From Cryptomeria japonica (taxonomy: Eukaryota > Streptophyta > Pinopsida > Cupressales > Cupressaceae), in assembly GCF_030272615.1 (NCBI RefSeq), contig NC_081411.1:44221517-44281516 (forward strand): DNA of 60,000 nt, read 5' to 3'. The position numbers and the translations under genes were made by a program. Below the pieces are notes generated by a model. The model had not been told where the DNA came from, did no database searches, and saw nothing but the letters and a program-made list of their open reading frames with translations. Positions 33,601-46,349 of the stretch are shown piece after piece (positions within the stretch are counted from its first letter, which is position 1; every line of letters starts with the position of its first letter).

Positions 33601-34978
33601 ACCATAGGATCTCTTCTGAATATGTCTGCTAACGAAACTCGGTTTGAGTTTATTATAGAACAGTTGGTGATACCGGCATATGAGACTCCCTCAACAGAAT
33701 ATGTATGTGCAATTGTGGGTCCAGAATCCCCATGGTACAATGAAAAATATACATATTTACACAATCAGTACATATCACCAGATCTGTCCAGAAATCAAAA
33801 GAAGACTCTTATTCATCATGCATCTAGACACACCATTATAGCTGATACATTGTATAGAAAGGGCTTCGATGGAACTCTTCTTTGATGTCTTGATAAAAAT
33901 GAAGCGTAACTTGCTCTAAAGGAAGTCCATGATGGAATTTGTGGGGCGCACCAAAGTGGTCCACCATTGGCAAATAAATTGTTAAGAACAAGTTATTACT
34001 GGCCAACTATGGAAAAGGATGCTTATAAATATGTGCAGAAATGTAAGCAGTGTCAAATACATGGAGATCTCATTCATGTACCAGCACAAGATCTTCAACC
34101 CATTACGTCACCATGGCCATTTTCACAATGGGGATTAGATCTAGTGGGTAAAATCAATCATACTTCTTCCAATGGGCACAAGTTCATCTTAACAGCCACT
34201 AAGTACTTTACCAAATGGGTTGAGTCAATTCCTCTTACATACACCACTGGAAAGAAAATAGCAAAGTTCATGCTCAATTACATTATCTGTAGATACGGGA
34301 TTCCAATGTGTTTCATAACAGATAATGGACGTCCATTTAAAAATCTAGAAGTGAAATAATTGTGTGATAAATTTCAAATACAATGGAGATTTTCCATGCC
34401 ATATTATCCGCAAAGCAATGGACAAGTAGAGGCAACAAATAAAACAATATTGAAAATCCTAAGAAAGTTGTCATTGACATAGGACGGGACTGGCATCTCG
34501 AATTAAATCCCGCTCTTTGGGCTTATAGAACAGGAGTACGCACCCCTACAGGAGCAACACCATATTCCTTGGTCTATGGTACAAAAGCAATACTCCCCAT
34601 TGAAATAGAAATATCGTCTCTAAGAGTCTCCTTACAAAACATCATATCAAAGGAAGACTACAGGGTAGTAAGATTACAAGAGCTAGAAATGCTTGATGAA
34701 AAGAGACAAACAACGTTCAATCATCTGCAAGGTTATCAAAACAGATTGAGACAGAGTTATAATAAATGAGCCCGCCCATGAACTTTTGAAGTGGGAGATC
34801 TAGTTCTTAAAGAGAACCAAAGGAACCTAACGGAATGAGAAAAGCTAGGGAAATTTGAACCTAACTAGCTAGGTCCTTTCATCATAACAAGGGTTATAGG
34901 CAATGGAGCATATAATTTGGCTACCATGGAGGGAGATCCACTCTCTAGCCCTATGAACAACATGCACCTTAAATGATA
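33601..34978 (+). pseudogene. Integrase of element B
   Basis: Inserts the DNA copy into the genome. The N-terminal HHCC zinc region is present (EVHDGICGAHQSG, then KCKQCQIHGD). The core acidic residues are all kept: WGLDLVGK, FITDNGRPF and SNGQVEATNKT. C-terminal part: GTKAILPIEIEI, then a decayed FEVGDLVLKENQRNL and LGPFIITRVIGNGAYNL. Stops at 33883, 34357 and 34489 and a frameshift near 34470 inactivate it. Confidence 0.92.
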
Positions 34979-36111
34979 TTATACCTAAGGGCTGGGTTAG
35001 TTTAGGTTTTACTTTCCGCATTGTATATCATATTATTCAAAGCACTGCATCACATATAGTTTCTTTTTAAAATGCATCACATTCTCAAAGTTTCTACATT
35101 TTCATATAGCAACACCAATAACACAAGGCAACTGTCCAATTTTGTCATTTGTTTGCATCTAAGAGAAACAAGGGTCATCTCCTTTCTTAGATATTCAGAC
35201 ATGAATTCTTTGAGGTTCTAAGGTCATTCATTTTCAACATTACCCTGTGATGATGCTTTACTTATGGTTGGGTAGTGATTTCACTGTTTGAGACTTGTTA
35301 ACCCAAAATCTCTCAATTGCTATATCTCAAACATATTAAGAAGACCTCTAATTCATTCTAGACACCCGGTTGATCATATGACTAGTGAAAAATCTAAAAT
35401 TCTACTTTAGCGTCGTTGTAATTGTCACACCCAAGTAGGTTTCATTACTTACAAGTCAAGGCAAGAAAAAAAAAGTTATGCCAAATTCATCTCAAGGCAA
35501 AAGAACAATGATATATAACTGAAATATCACGCATGCAAATGCGACAAAAAGAGCTTGACTATGGGAATATGCAAATAGCTCCATCAGGGCTATGAACACC
35601 TACTGGAAATGGAGCAATATTTGAGAAATACAGTCTATAACCTCGTCGGAGCTCTAAAATCTTGCTGGCAAGGAGGCTCTATTCGGGATGCTTTTGAAGT
35701 CAGGATAATCCATGCAACTAGTCATATAGGATGCTAAGGATCTTTAGTGAACATAAGAGCAGGAATTAACTCATCTACACACACGTGGGCAAAAGAAGAT
35801 CAAAGTTTCAAGAACCAATGGGGAAGTTTTCCGCGTCTCCATTTGTAAATCCTAGTCACTAAGTGTGTTGAGTTGGATGTTCCAAAGGACCTTAGGGATC
35901 GATTGACTGCTTATCTATGAAACGTTTTGCACCTCCATTTCAATTGGTGTATTACAAAAGGCTAAACAAACACAGCCAACCTTTTTTGAATAGGAAATGC
36001 ATCTTCATCATGCATATTGTATTAACATAGGTCATGTCAAAAATTCATTGTCTCCACATGCATTCTGCAGATCATCATGTCATATAGGTTTGCACACTGG
36101 GGGCATAACTT

Positions 36112-36330
36112 AAAAAATCCTAAAAATCAAATACAATAACTGAAAAAATCCTAAAAATCAAATACGATAATTGAAAAAATCCTAAAAATCAAATACGATC
36201 TTGAAAAAATCCTAAAAATCAAATATGATCCTGAAAAAATCCTAAAAATCAAATGAAGTCCTAAAAAAATCCAAAAACATTGAAAAACTCAAAATCCAAA
36301 AATATTGAAAAACTCAAAATCCAAAAACAT
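36112..36330. repeat. ~30-bp tandem repeat then ~27-bp repeat in B's 3' region
   Basis: Five copies of AAAAAATCCTAAAAATCAAA with a variable 10-bp tail (36112-36272). They are followed by about three copies of a related AAAATCCAAAAACATTGAAA unit. Tandem arrays in the 3' UTR are known for Tat-branch elements. Confidence 0.9.
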
Positions 36331-37326
36331 TCATATAGCGTCCTTTGAAAATCCTAAAAATCAATCAAAAACATCTAGAAAATGTCCTGAAAAAATACCA
36401 AAAACGTTCAAATATCTATCCACATAATCCAAAAACATCGAAAAAGCTCTTGGAAAAGAACTAAAAATCGAAAATCAATAAAAAAAACTTGCAATAAAAT
36501 GTCTTGCAAGAAACAAATACCCTAGTAGATATCTAACAAACGCTTTGCACGAAGTTAACAAAGGATACAACTATCCAATCAAACATCTGCAATCAATTGA
36601 TAAAATTGTCTTATATATCGTATCATATCCATATCAAAGTGATCATTATCTTGTCTTAAACAGAAGAGGATACACTCGAAATTAGACAGGTCGGTCTTAA
36701 ATGGGGTTTGCAACTTTCTGAGATCAAACATTATCAACCATCACATCAAGCAACTGAGAATGAAGGCACAAGGTCAATATAGATGCTAAATTTTGTCCGG
36801 GTCAGTCTTTATCTTTTATCATTTGGCGACAAATTATGTTCCTATGCTACTTAAGGATGTCCACAAGTGACTAGAGGATTCATGATGGGCATTATCTTTT
36901 TCTTTGTTTGTTGTTTGTGGGGTGAACCGATGAAGTTCTAGGGAAATTGCTCTAGTGGGTGTCTATGATAGGAGCATTCAGCTATTGAATGCCACACATA
37001 CCTCAACCCCTAGTGTATTTCCCAGAATGGAGGGTTCACTTCTTGTCTGCTACGTGTTTGTTTCTACAATGAGATATATTACATCTTGGTTCCTTATACC
37101 CTAATGTGCTAAGCTTCATTGTTCAATAATAAGGCTCAATGATGAATATATGTTGCACAATAAAATATATGACATAGGTTCGTGATTCTTTCAATTTCAT
37201 TCTCATCTCATGTGTTTCCTGATAGTCTGTTGATTTCCCATCTTCTCTCTATCATCTTACTAACATTTCTTCAAGATACATCCGAGTTAAAAAATTATTT
37301 TGGCATTATCATACAAAAAAATATAT

Positions 37327-37500
37327 ATGCATTCATATAGATACCATTGCATTCATAAACATCAGTTTAATATGCATTCATATAGATACCATTGCATTCA
37401 TAAACATCAAGTTTAATATGCATACATTGTAAGATACCATTGCTTTCATCAACATCATTGATACATACATGTAGTAACCATTGCATTCATGAATCATATA
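37327..37500. repeat. 44-46-bp tandem repeat in B's 3' region
   Basis: Three and a half copies of TATGCATTCATATAGATACC followed by ATTGCATTCATAAACATCA, starting at 37327, 37371 and 37417; later copies drift. Confidence 0.85.
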
Positions 37501-37698
37501 GAATCAAATACATATACATCATATAACTCATAGCATCACATAAGCATACATGGAAAGCAAAGCATAAATAGATCGCTGCCAAAAAACACACTGCATATCA
37601 TATATATATAACTCAAAAATGGTAATGTGTATGAATACAATAAACAGGCCCGAAGCTCAGATAACATGATCAAAATATCTCAACCAACACTGCCTCTA

Positions 37699-38844
37699 TC
37701 ACTGGGTGGATCCTATCCTAGGATGTCGAGGTGGTCCCATAACACCACCACTGCTGGTCCTCCATGTGGAAGTCCTACTAGAACCAGAATGACCTCTAAA
37801 AACACTAAAACTAGGAGCTCTATATCCCTCAGGAACAATGTTATGATAAAGTTGTCGGTAGTAAAAATCCTCCCATGCAGCGTAGTAAATTCTGTCAGAC
37901 TGACTCTGTGCATTAGTACCTAGAGCAAAGTGCTAGTCATATGCAGCTTGAATCATCTGTGACCATCTAATTGCATCATCTCTCTCCCTCTGGAGACGAT
38001 CCCTCTCAGCCTCTAAAGCACCATGGTCTGCACGGTAGACCTCTCGCTTGACATCTCATCTAGTGACCTCCTCCTCCAAACTTTGAATCTGCGCTCTAAG
38101 AATCTGCGGATCATCCTCATCACCCACCTGTCCTCTCCCACCCTCTGCAGCAGACATGTACTCCAGCTCTGACATATCATCATCATCATCATCATCATCA
38201 TCTGCATCCTCATTGTTCAATGACTCTGAAGAATCATCGCTATCCCCACTGCTAATAGACTCAGTGTCTCCACCAATGTCTACATCCTCGTCTCCAGCTC
38301 CCTCATATCCTCCCTCATCCTCTCCCTCCGCTCCTCCATCTCCCTTAGCTCCACCTTCCTCTCCTCCTCTGACTCTCTCCCCCAACTATAGCCTCAATCT
38401 TGGCCTAGGATGGTGAATCTGTTGTGTTGTAATCGAAACAACAGGATCAGTAAGTGGAATGGGCCTATGTCTGGCAAACCATGCATCATACTCTGATGTA
38501 GTCCCTGGATCCATTGCACCTCTACCCCAACCTCAGAGTAATGGTTGAAGAGCATCAAACTTAGCATAAGCAACATGCGGTTGTATGCACACCCCCCAAT
38601 CAGATACCTCCCAAGATACACGAGCAAAGTAAGCAGTAACAACTGGTGTCACTTGTACCTCTCCAAATTGTCTCAATACCCAACCTGGGAGATACATATC
38701 TATAATCCATTGCATCTCAAAAGTCCTACCGATCAGATACCTTTGTTGTCGACACCGATCAGATACCTTTGTTGTCGACAGAAAGGCAAGTGTACTATGT
38801 CATTTGCCCAATCGGGGCAATCTAAGTATGGTCTCCAAATAAAA
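37699..38844 (-). pseudogene. C-terminal half of antisense plant-mobile-domain (PMD) gene in B
   Basis: Minus strand, continuing the gene whose 5' half is at 48946-50063. It opens with FIWRPYLDCPDWANDIVHL and CRQQRYLIG. After a 26-bp tandem duplication comes MQWIIDMYLPGWVLRQFGEV, the box typical of the PMD family's C-terminal side. Then follow an acidic Asp/Ser-rich region (about 38060-38385, with a run of nine Asp), a coiled-coil-like LEAERDRLQRERDDAIRW, and a Ser/Arg/Gly tail ending at TGA 37699-37701. Frameshifts (near 38740 and 38050) and stops break it. Element D begins at 38845, exactly where PMD reading stops. Confidence 0.72.
38728..38779. repeat. 26-bp perfect tandem duplication in the PMD gene
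   Basis: The unit beginning ACCGATCAGATACC and ending TTGTTGTCGAC occurs twice in a row (38728-38753, 38754-38779). Being 26 bp, it shifts the PMD frame. Confidence 0.95.
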
Positions 38845-39780
38845 TGCTGAAATATGTCAAGCTATGGACCCCCATTTGGTTTCCTTGAGTCAAAATATGG
38901 ACCACCTTTTTAGTTTCTTTCTTCCCTTTTTGGGTTTTACCTCGAACTCCAGAGTCCCAGAGTCTCGAGGTTCTTTTTGGTGTCGACCTCGAAACTTCAG
39001 AATTCCGGAGTCCTGAGGTTCCTTGTTGTTCTGACCTCAAAACTCTAGAGTCCCGGAGTCCCGAGATCTTGGGTCTTTCAACCTCGGAACTCCAGAGTTT
39101 CGGAGTCCCGAGGTGGTTTTGGTTTTTCTCTTTGTTGAGTCCGGAACCTCAGAGTCCCGGGGTCGTGTTTATGGTTTTCGTACGGAAGGGTTTTTGGGAG
39201 GCTATATATAGGAGATAATGAACTTTTTCAGTTTATTTGTGCATTCAAAGTTTCTCCTCCCTAGCTCCAATTCGCGAACCTCCGGACTCCCGAGCTCTCT
39301 TTCTTGGCGTCCGTTCGATTTTCAATTCACCAGGTTGGTGAATTAGTTTTCTCTCCTTGTGTTTTTTTAGATTTGATGTCTTTTTCGTATTTTTGTTCTT
39401 TTTGCTCTTTTGTGTTTGTTGTTTGTGGGTGTGCCCTAGCTTTCCACCCTGGAACCCTAGATCCCCGGAGTTCCGGGTTTCGCTTTGCCTTCCACCCCAG
39501 AACCCCAAAGTTTCAGGTTTCATGTTCCAATCTACCCCAGAACCCCGGAGTTTCGGGTTTCATGTTCCAATCCACCCCGTAACCCCGGAACCCCGGAGTT
39601 CCAGGTTTCATGTTCCAATCCACCTTGGAGTTCTGGATCATCCCAAATTTGGAGCCCGGAACCACGGAGTTTCGAGCCCTTTTCCTTTTTTGCTTACCTT
39701 GGGACCCCACGACCCCGAAGTCCCAAAGTGGATCAAGAATTATGTTTAATATTGAGGACTAAAATTTGTGTTTGGCTTGC
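38845..39780 (+). repeat. 5' LTR of element D (right edge approximate)
   Basis: Left edge placed at the TG where PMD homology ends. It contains four to five ~47-bp units (38939-39165), each with palindromic ends (ACCTCGGAACTCC and GGAGTCCCGAGGT in the clearest). A TATA box lies at 39202-39212 (CTATATATAGG). Three ~40-48-bp units rich in CCCCGGAGTT and GGTTTCATGTTCCAATC follow at 39444-39626. There is no second LTR to fix the right edge. Confidence 0.65.
39202..39212 (+). promoter_or_regulatory. TATA box of the D LTR
   Basis: CTATATATAGG, between the two repeat arrays. It divides the LTR into an upstream palindrome array (U3) and a downstream repeat array (transcribed R-U5). Confidence 0.65.
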
Positions 39781-40062
39781 AAGTTACAGTGGTTAGATGG
39801 ACTCATCTGCCAACAAGAGAGGTAAAGAAATTGACAAACTTCCAACCACCATGAAGTACCAATATCAAGGACAGGTCCATGTTTGAAGCTAGACGATCAA
39901 ATTAGATGGGTCACGGACACCAAAGTGGGACACATATAGATTGGGGATATTGGAACTCAATTGGATAAACCTAACCTAGATGCTCTCCATCAAAGGATAA
40001 AGAGGTCGGGTCTTGTGTAAGCTATTGTATTCCCATAGTCACTTCAAGCACCATAGTTTATA

Positions 40063-42170
40063 ATGACCATCGCTCCATTCTACAATCCAAGGACAAGAAA
40101 GTGTATGGATGCACATGGAAAGACTGTTATTGACTTGTCACCGGATATGCTAGGGTTCATCTTCGAAATCCCAACTAGGGAAGAGGTATTCTTATTAACA
40201 GAGGAAGAGGCCTTGAAAACATGGAATGAGGAAGTGTCAACCAGCAAAAGACACATGAATACCAACTGGTTGGAAGAGGAGAGGAAAACAGGGCTCAAGG
40301 CTATAGAGATCCTGAGGGCAGACTTCAAAGAGCCTCAGAGGGACTTGATTATCATGCTCAGCAAGGCCTTCGACAAGCCTGATTGCAAGCATTTCCACCC
40401 TTGGATGTTCCAATTTATGAGTACCATATTGATAGGAATGCAATACTTTGATTGGCCACAAATCCTTTCTGATAACATTTGTAAGTAGATGAAGGAGGTG
40501 CGGCACACCCAGAAGTTCTTTTTCACATCCTATGTAATTTGGGTAGCTGCTAGAGCTGGAAAGTTTCCAGGCCTAAAGGTAGATGGGCAGTTAGGAGAGA
40601 AGGAGGGACAAAAGAAGATATGGGAATATTATTCCCAGCTCACTCTAACAAATGCAAAGACACACATCAAGAGGGTTAATGATGCCTTCATCTTCCCTAT
40701 AATCATTAAGTTGACTAGAGACACAGGATATCGGATAAGCCCAGAAGCCATGGCTCTTATCCAGGAGTGGGCATGTTGGTTCATCCAAAACCCACGTTCC
40801 ACTTACATCAGAGTTAGTGGATTCATAGGGAATCCAATGCTGTTGCCTCGTTATTGCAATGATAGGGTAATCCTGCTAGAGTATGTAAGGCAACTTCTTG
40901 GTCTCCAATCACTGCTATCTTCTAAACACAAAACAGGTATTGACTTCTCGGTGTCCATTGGGTACTGCTACGATTGTATCACATCAAGGTGATAAAACTG
41001 AAGATATACTGAAATGGTTAGATTTTACCTTTGAAAAGAAAAAGAGAAAAGCAGAGCTTTCGAAGGTTACTCTACAACAAGCAATCACCGAGGAACCACC
41101 AAAGATTAAGAAGTTGAAGACGGTTCACCACCTGTCAAAAACTAGTTCTGGTGAAGTGATTGCAGATGTGGTGGTTCCATCGTAGGCCGAGGGACAAGCT
41201 TCTCCCAAATACCAAGTATCGCAGGTAAATCTAGGTAAGCAAACCAAGTGGGGAGAGTTAGATACCTTGGAACTAGCCACAAGCATTGTCAGAGGGCACG
41301 TGGAAAATGAGCATAGTTCAAATGTAGAACTTAAAGCCCAGCTTGGGTAGTATAAACATCTCTTGGTAGAAATGTGTAAACCTTTGGACTCCTATAGGAC
41401 AAATGACCTACCTTCAACCTCATCTATGCCAAAAGGAAATGTAAAGGCACTACTAGAGGTGAGATGAGTAGCTACGACCACTAAGTCTTAGACTCAAATG
41501 AATGTAGCCAAAATTAGGTTGTTTCTATAGGACACGATGGAAATATACCATAAGGCGGTACAAGCAGGTGGAGCTTTGGCAACCTATTCCACACAATGGG
41601 AGCGAAAGGAGAACACCTTCAATAAACAGCTCCGAATTTTGAAAAGAATACTACAGTTAGGAGAAGAGCTGATAGTACAAGAAGACCTCTTAGGAGGGGA
41701 TAGTTGTGAGAATCTACAGTCCTACATATACATTTTGGAGTTGAAAGTAGAGATGTATTAGCAGTATGTCAAGGAGATGACTAATATTCGGGACCCTCTT
41801 CTTAGAGAGATTTTGTCATATGAAGATTTTGTAACGAATATACTAGGGCCTTTTGGCCTCGAAATGGCTGATACTGGAATAATGGACCAGCAACAAGTTT
41901 TGAATCAATGGGATGCATATGAAGCACAAAACTTAGGACCTGCTACCCAGTTCGATACCGCCCTTATGGATAGATACACACAGCTGATCACTCAGTGTCA
42001 GGAGGTGGTGGATATGGTAAAGGAGTTAGAGGAACAAGTACATGCATAGGAGACTTTGAAGAAGTATAGATTTATAATTAAGCATGTAGCCAATCTGCCA
42101 GTCCAAGCAGTTGCATGTATAATTGAAAATTATAAGGCATTTACCAAGAAATAAAAATAGCTAGGCACAC
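40063..42170 (+). pseudogene. Pre-gag ORF of element D, function unknown
   Basis: Sense ORF between LTR and gag, in pieces. 40063-40488 (YNPRTRKCMDAHGKTVIDLS, LGFIFEIPTREEVFLLTEEE) and 40489-40992 (FFTSYVIWVAARAGKFPGLK, ALIQEWACWFIQNP) are in one frame, separated by a single TAG. Later parts (40898-41185, 41537-41761, 41777-42049) shift frame and look Lys/Glu-rich and helical. The start resembles plant proteins of the 'D-P-R-T, DLSPE, IF-IP' type seen in other LTR elements. I do not know its role. Pre-gag ORFs are known in Ogre-type elements. Confidence 0.6.
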
Positions 42171-43185
42171 AATTGCTAAAGATAGCAAAGCTTTTTTTCT
42201 TGATTTTAAAGTTGCTCGTCCTACTCAAGTCCCAATTTTGAAAGAAATCCTGCATGATTATGAAAACGTGGCTCACCCAGCATGGTCTTCATAATGCTCA
42301 TGCATTGTCCATTTCATAGTTGTTAAGTGGAGTGTCTAGTCAGAAACTTGCAAGTTAACTGTGACTCCTAATTTTTAGTTCTTAATTTAGGGTAGAATTA
42401 TTTCCTAAATAATAGGGTGAAAAACTTCTATAAATTGAGAAGTTGAATTCAATTGTAGGGGTCCCCAAATTGATGATTTGTGGCCCACTTAGAGATTTTT
42501 AGAGATTTTTTGCAGATTGTTAAGAAGTTCAAGTTATTTTTGCTATACATTCATGGATATTAATATTGAAAAGCAGCTTGTAGATTGCCTAATTTACATC
42601 TATATTCTACCAAATTGTTCTATGTAATTGGTAACGTCTATTATTTTGAGTTAGCAATGTGGTAATCTTTTTGTCTATTATGATATGAACCATATTGTGC
42701 ACGTCAGTGGTGTATGGGAATTATTGTGATAGGCCATATTGTTGATGATTCTATGTCTACAGATTTGTGAAATTGATGATTTTACAGGTTTTATGGAAGT
42801 CCGTTGTTGAATGCTAACTTACATAATATCTGATAATTGCTCAAATTGCAGGGAACTAATTGAATAGTTTATTGAGTTGTCATTATATTGATCTTTATTG
42901 TTATTTCTTGTTTCCCTTACGCTTCACATTTTATTTCCCCAGAGAGTCTTAAATCATAAAATAGAAAAAAAAAGAAGTGCAATTGTTAGTAAACCAGCAA
43001 GATTTAGTTCTAACCAACAGACCCCTTTACAAGTATAACCACATCAGCCATTGAGTTATCCATCACTGTCGAGACCCGACTATAGAGACCTTGGGGTAGT
43101 GAGTTATGCCGAACCCGTTACTTTTCAGGAGAGGTGGTGAGTGTTTGCATAAGCTACCTGATTGTTGGTGGGTGTGTCAAAACAC
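42171..43185 (+). other. Leader between pre-gag ORF and gag of element D
   Basis: No coding signal. Its last 170 bases (GAGACCCGACTATAGAGACC, then CACATGTCAACAG) resemble the last 170 bases of the window (GAGACCCTACATACAAGAACC, then CACGTCAACAG), linking D with element E. Confidence 0.55.
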
Positions 43186-45063
43186 ATGTCAACAGAAACT
43201 AGCACTAGAAGGAGGGCCTAGACTAAACCCCTCGTAGGTGAACCACATTTGGTATTTCCAGGTATTTGAGGTACTAAGCTGGATCGTATATCCTCTTTTT
43301 CTCCTGAGAGATTCCACCGAGTCTTGAGGAGTGGTTCTTCACCGTCTGATAGTTGAATTAGAACCTGCCACTAGGAGGAAGAAGAACAAAGCTAAGAAAC
43401 AACCCTCAACATCCTCACCAGTATAGTCATCCATACCCAACGTAAGAGACCAATTGATTCCCAGTCCTCAACCTATCGCTGCACCTTTCGTAACTCAACG
43501 TTCACCATTATTACCTTCGATGGCTTACTTCAACCAAGACACTACACCGCTAGTAACCATACCAGGGGGTATCCATGACCTACCTAGAAACCCTGACAAA
43601 TTTTGCAACAAATTTTACTATCTAGGCGGATGAACGGCTGATGAACACATTGAAGCATTCAAAGATGTGGTTGTTTGTAATCATATTGAACACCAAGATG
43701 TAGTATGTAGACTCTTCCCATATTCACTTGGGGAGAATGAATACAATCGGTACTTAACCCTACCTGCAAACTCCATCATAGGTTGGGATCTTTTGGAGAA
43801 GGCCTTCATTGATCAATTCCGAGTGTATGTAGACCTCGGGTCTTTATACCATTAGTTTGTTTCTCTTAAGAAATTGCCAAATGAGCCATTAATGACTTTT
43901 AATACTAACTTCCAAAGGGCATTCAAGAGGTTGCAAGCCCCTTACCAGGTAGCACCTAACGTAGCCATTGACTCATACTGAGAGCTATTGACCCTTGGAC
44001 TGCTATGTTCATTAAAAAGAGTGTTCCTCAAGATCAAAGGGATACCTTAGCTAAAGTCTTCACATTAGCAATTAGCATGAACCAGGAGTTGAATCAAACC
44101 CCAAGAGGAATCGGATATAATTTACCCAGAGGGGTGAATCAAGGAAATTACAATTAACTCCTAGGTATACCCTCGTCTCTACCTGTCGGTGCCCCAACAA
44201 TGAACCCTGTGCCAATTTATGCACCCCAACCATAGGCAAGTCAACAATTCGCAGCTCAAGCATCGACTTGGAAAAATGTTACCACTAACATTCCCACTCA
44301 GATGCAGTACGTTGGTCAGTCGCAAGCCGGAAATCAACAATTTGACAATATGCATTCGACAAACCAACTTCCAACTACGACACCTGAGAATCAAGGATCC
44401 CATATATCTACTGAAGTAGAGGCCTTGAAGAAAATAATCTCACAGGTTACTTCAGACTTGAGCCAACTAAAGATGAATCCACCAGGAGGGTATAATCAAT
44501 CTCAATCATATAATAATCAGCGAAACTACAATAACTAGAACCAAAATCAAAGGTACAATAATAAACCTTATAATAGGCAATGGAATATGGGTCCGAATAA
44601 CAATGGGGTGAACCATGACCACTCGGATGCATGAGATAACCCAAACCACACACAAAGTGTTAACCTTGCTGATATGAATCTACTAACAAATTGGTGCAGG
44701 TTGCATGACACGACTTCCCATTCTGAGGTTAATTATGCACAGTTCAAGAAAATCATAAGAATTGCTCAAGCTGACTCTCAACCCAAAGATTGTTCCAATG
44801 ATGAACTGGATAAGGTTAATACTGCCATGTTGGTTGATACTTTCCTGTGTAAAGAGTTTCAGGCTGACGCTGATGGTGAACCATGCGTATACAATGCTCA
44901 GGCCTTTCAGACCAGGAACAACGATAATCTTAGAAGTCAAGGCAAGGCTCCATTAACAAAGCCACCTCCCCCGACGAGCGGGTTTGTACCTCCGGATGCT
45001 AATGCGAGCAAGAATCCTCGTCCACCTCAAGCTTTCCAAGGAACATGCCCTAAGCAAGTTTAG
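43186..45063 (+). pseudogene. Gag of element D
   Basis: The probable start is ATG 43186-43188 (MSTETSTRRRA, then stop). The gag fold is clear from about 43540: LPRNPDKFCNKFYYLGG, EHIEAFKDVVVCNHIEHQ, IIGWDLLEKAFIDQF, FNTNFQRAFKRLQ. It then runs into an Asn/Gln-rich region (44480-44600) and a linker with a possible Cys/His site (NWCRLHDTTSHSE). At least six stops interrupt it. No classical CCHC knuckle is seen. Confidence 0.82.
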
Positions 45064-45108
45064 GGGCAAGATCATGTTCTGAAAGGATCATTTGATGTTA
45101 CTAAAGAG

Positions 45109-46071
45109 ATGGAAAGGATTGCCACTACTATGTCCTTAATGGAAGTTTTGAGATATTGCCTCGAACAGAAGAAGGCTCTCCTTAGGAAGTTGGAGATGTT
45201 AGAATCACAGAGTAATGAGGTTAAGTTGGCGGATTTTAATGAAGTTAACACTAACGTTAGTAATGATGCAATAGAAAATCTACCATTTTTACTAAGTTTG
45301 AAGATATGTGGAAAAAATTTACATAACTATTTGGTGGGCTCAGGAGCTTCAGGAAACGTGATGCCTTACTCTATATGCCAATAACTTGGACTTCAACCAG
45401 TACGTGCGAATAGTGAGGTAGTACAATTCGACAAAACAAAGGTTAATTTCATTGGAGAATTGAAAGTTGTATATATCTAGTTAGGCATTGATCCTCAAAT
45501 ATCTCGTTATATTGACATTCAAGTGGTGGATATTCTAGAAGTATATGGGATGCTTCTCAGTAGAGATTGGTCCAAGACATTTGGAGGATATTTCTCAAAT
45601 TGTTTTATGTATTTATGGCTTCCTTGGAAAGGGGTGAGCAACTAGATTCGAATTGATAGTGAGCCTAAATTGAAGAAACTGGTCACGAATTATGGTGCTC
45701 TTAATGAAGTAGCATTTGTTGAGGTAAGCCCAGGGGTTTATAGAGTCAATGAGATTCTTACTTTTTCTGCACCAACCCCACTTCAACCATCTCAAACCGA
45801 CAAGGCCACATATAAAGGGCGGGTGAAAGACTTCGTTACATCAGTACAACAAGGAATGTGCTTATTAGGAAATACTATGAAGATACAAGAGTTGTTGCTA
45901 CCGAAGTGGTGTCGGATACACCATGAGGAACACTCAGAAGTTTCATGTATCCCATGTCAGAATGAGATCACAAATTTGATGAATTCGGTTCCATTCGAAG
46001 AAGATGATCATACCAACAATATGGGGGAAGTTCAAGGTGTCGAATTAGATCTCAGACAATCAAGCCCGTAG
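45109..46071 (+). pseudogene. Protease region of element D, catalytic Asp lost
   Basis: The retropepsin loop reads YLVGSGASGNVMPYSIC. The residue expected to be the catalytic Asp (D-S-G-A-S) is Gly (GGC at 45337-45339), an A-to-G change from GAC. The strand partner follows in VYGMLLSRDWSKTFGGYFS. Stops at 45382, 45478 and 45645 break the frame. Downstream (45670-46071) is a linker with a Cys/His cluster (LPKWCRIHHEEHSEVSC). Confidence 0.82.
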
Positions 46072-46349
46072 ACAAAATTACCTTACCTAAAGAATGCAAC
46101 CACGAAATTCTTGCGATTAAGGTTGTTAAAAATGAAGAGGGAGATGTTCCTCTGGAGCTTAAGAAGGAGGAAACACAATCCAAATTTCAACCTCAATCTG
46201 AACAGGAGGTTGTTTCGAATACAATTGAAGTGCTTATACAACCAGGGATTGAACAAACTCAATTGTCACAAAGTCTTGAGCTTGAGGAGCAACAATCCTC
46301 TCTAAGCATTAACCTCAGCATTGACCCAAAGGTGAAAAATATGAAGAAA

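Larger units (their letters stand above)
34979..37698 (+). other. Repeat-rich 3' untranslated region of element B
   Basis: No conserved protein reading is seen between the integrase end and the antisense PMD gene's stop. It holds the tandem arrays at 36112-36330 and 37327-37500. Confidence 0.65.

Noticed and set aside
38156-38416. Ser/Pro-rich plus-strand frame
   Set aside because: Antisense shadow of the acidic Asp/Ser region of the PMD gene, which has the better family match.
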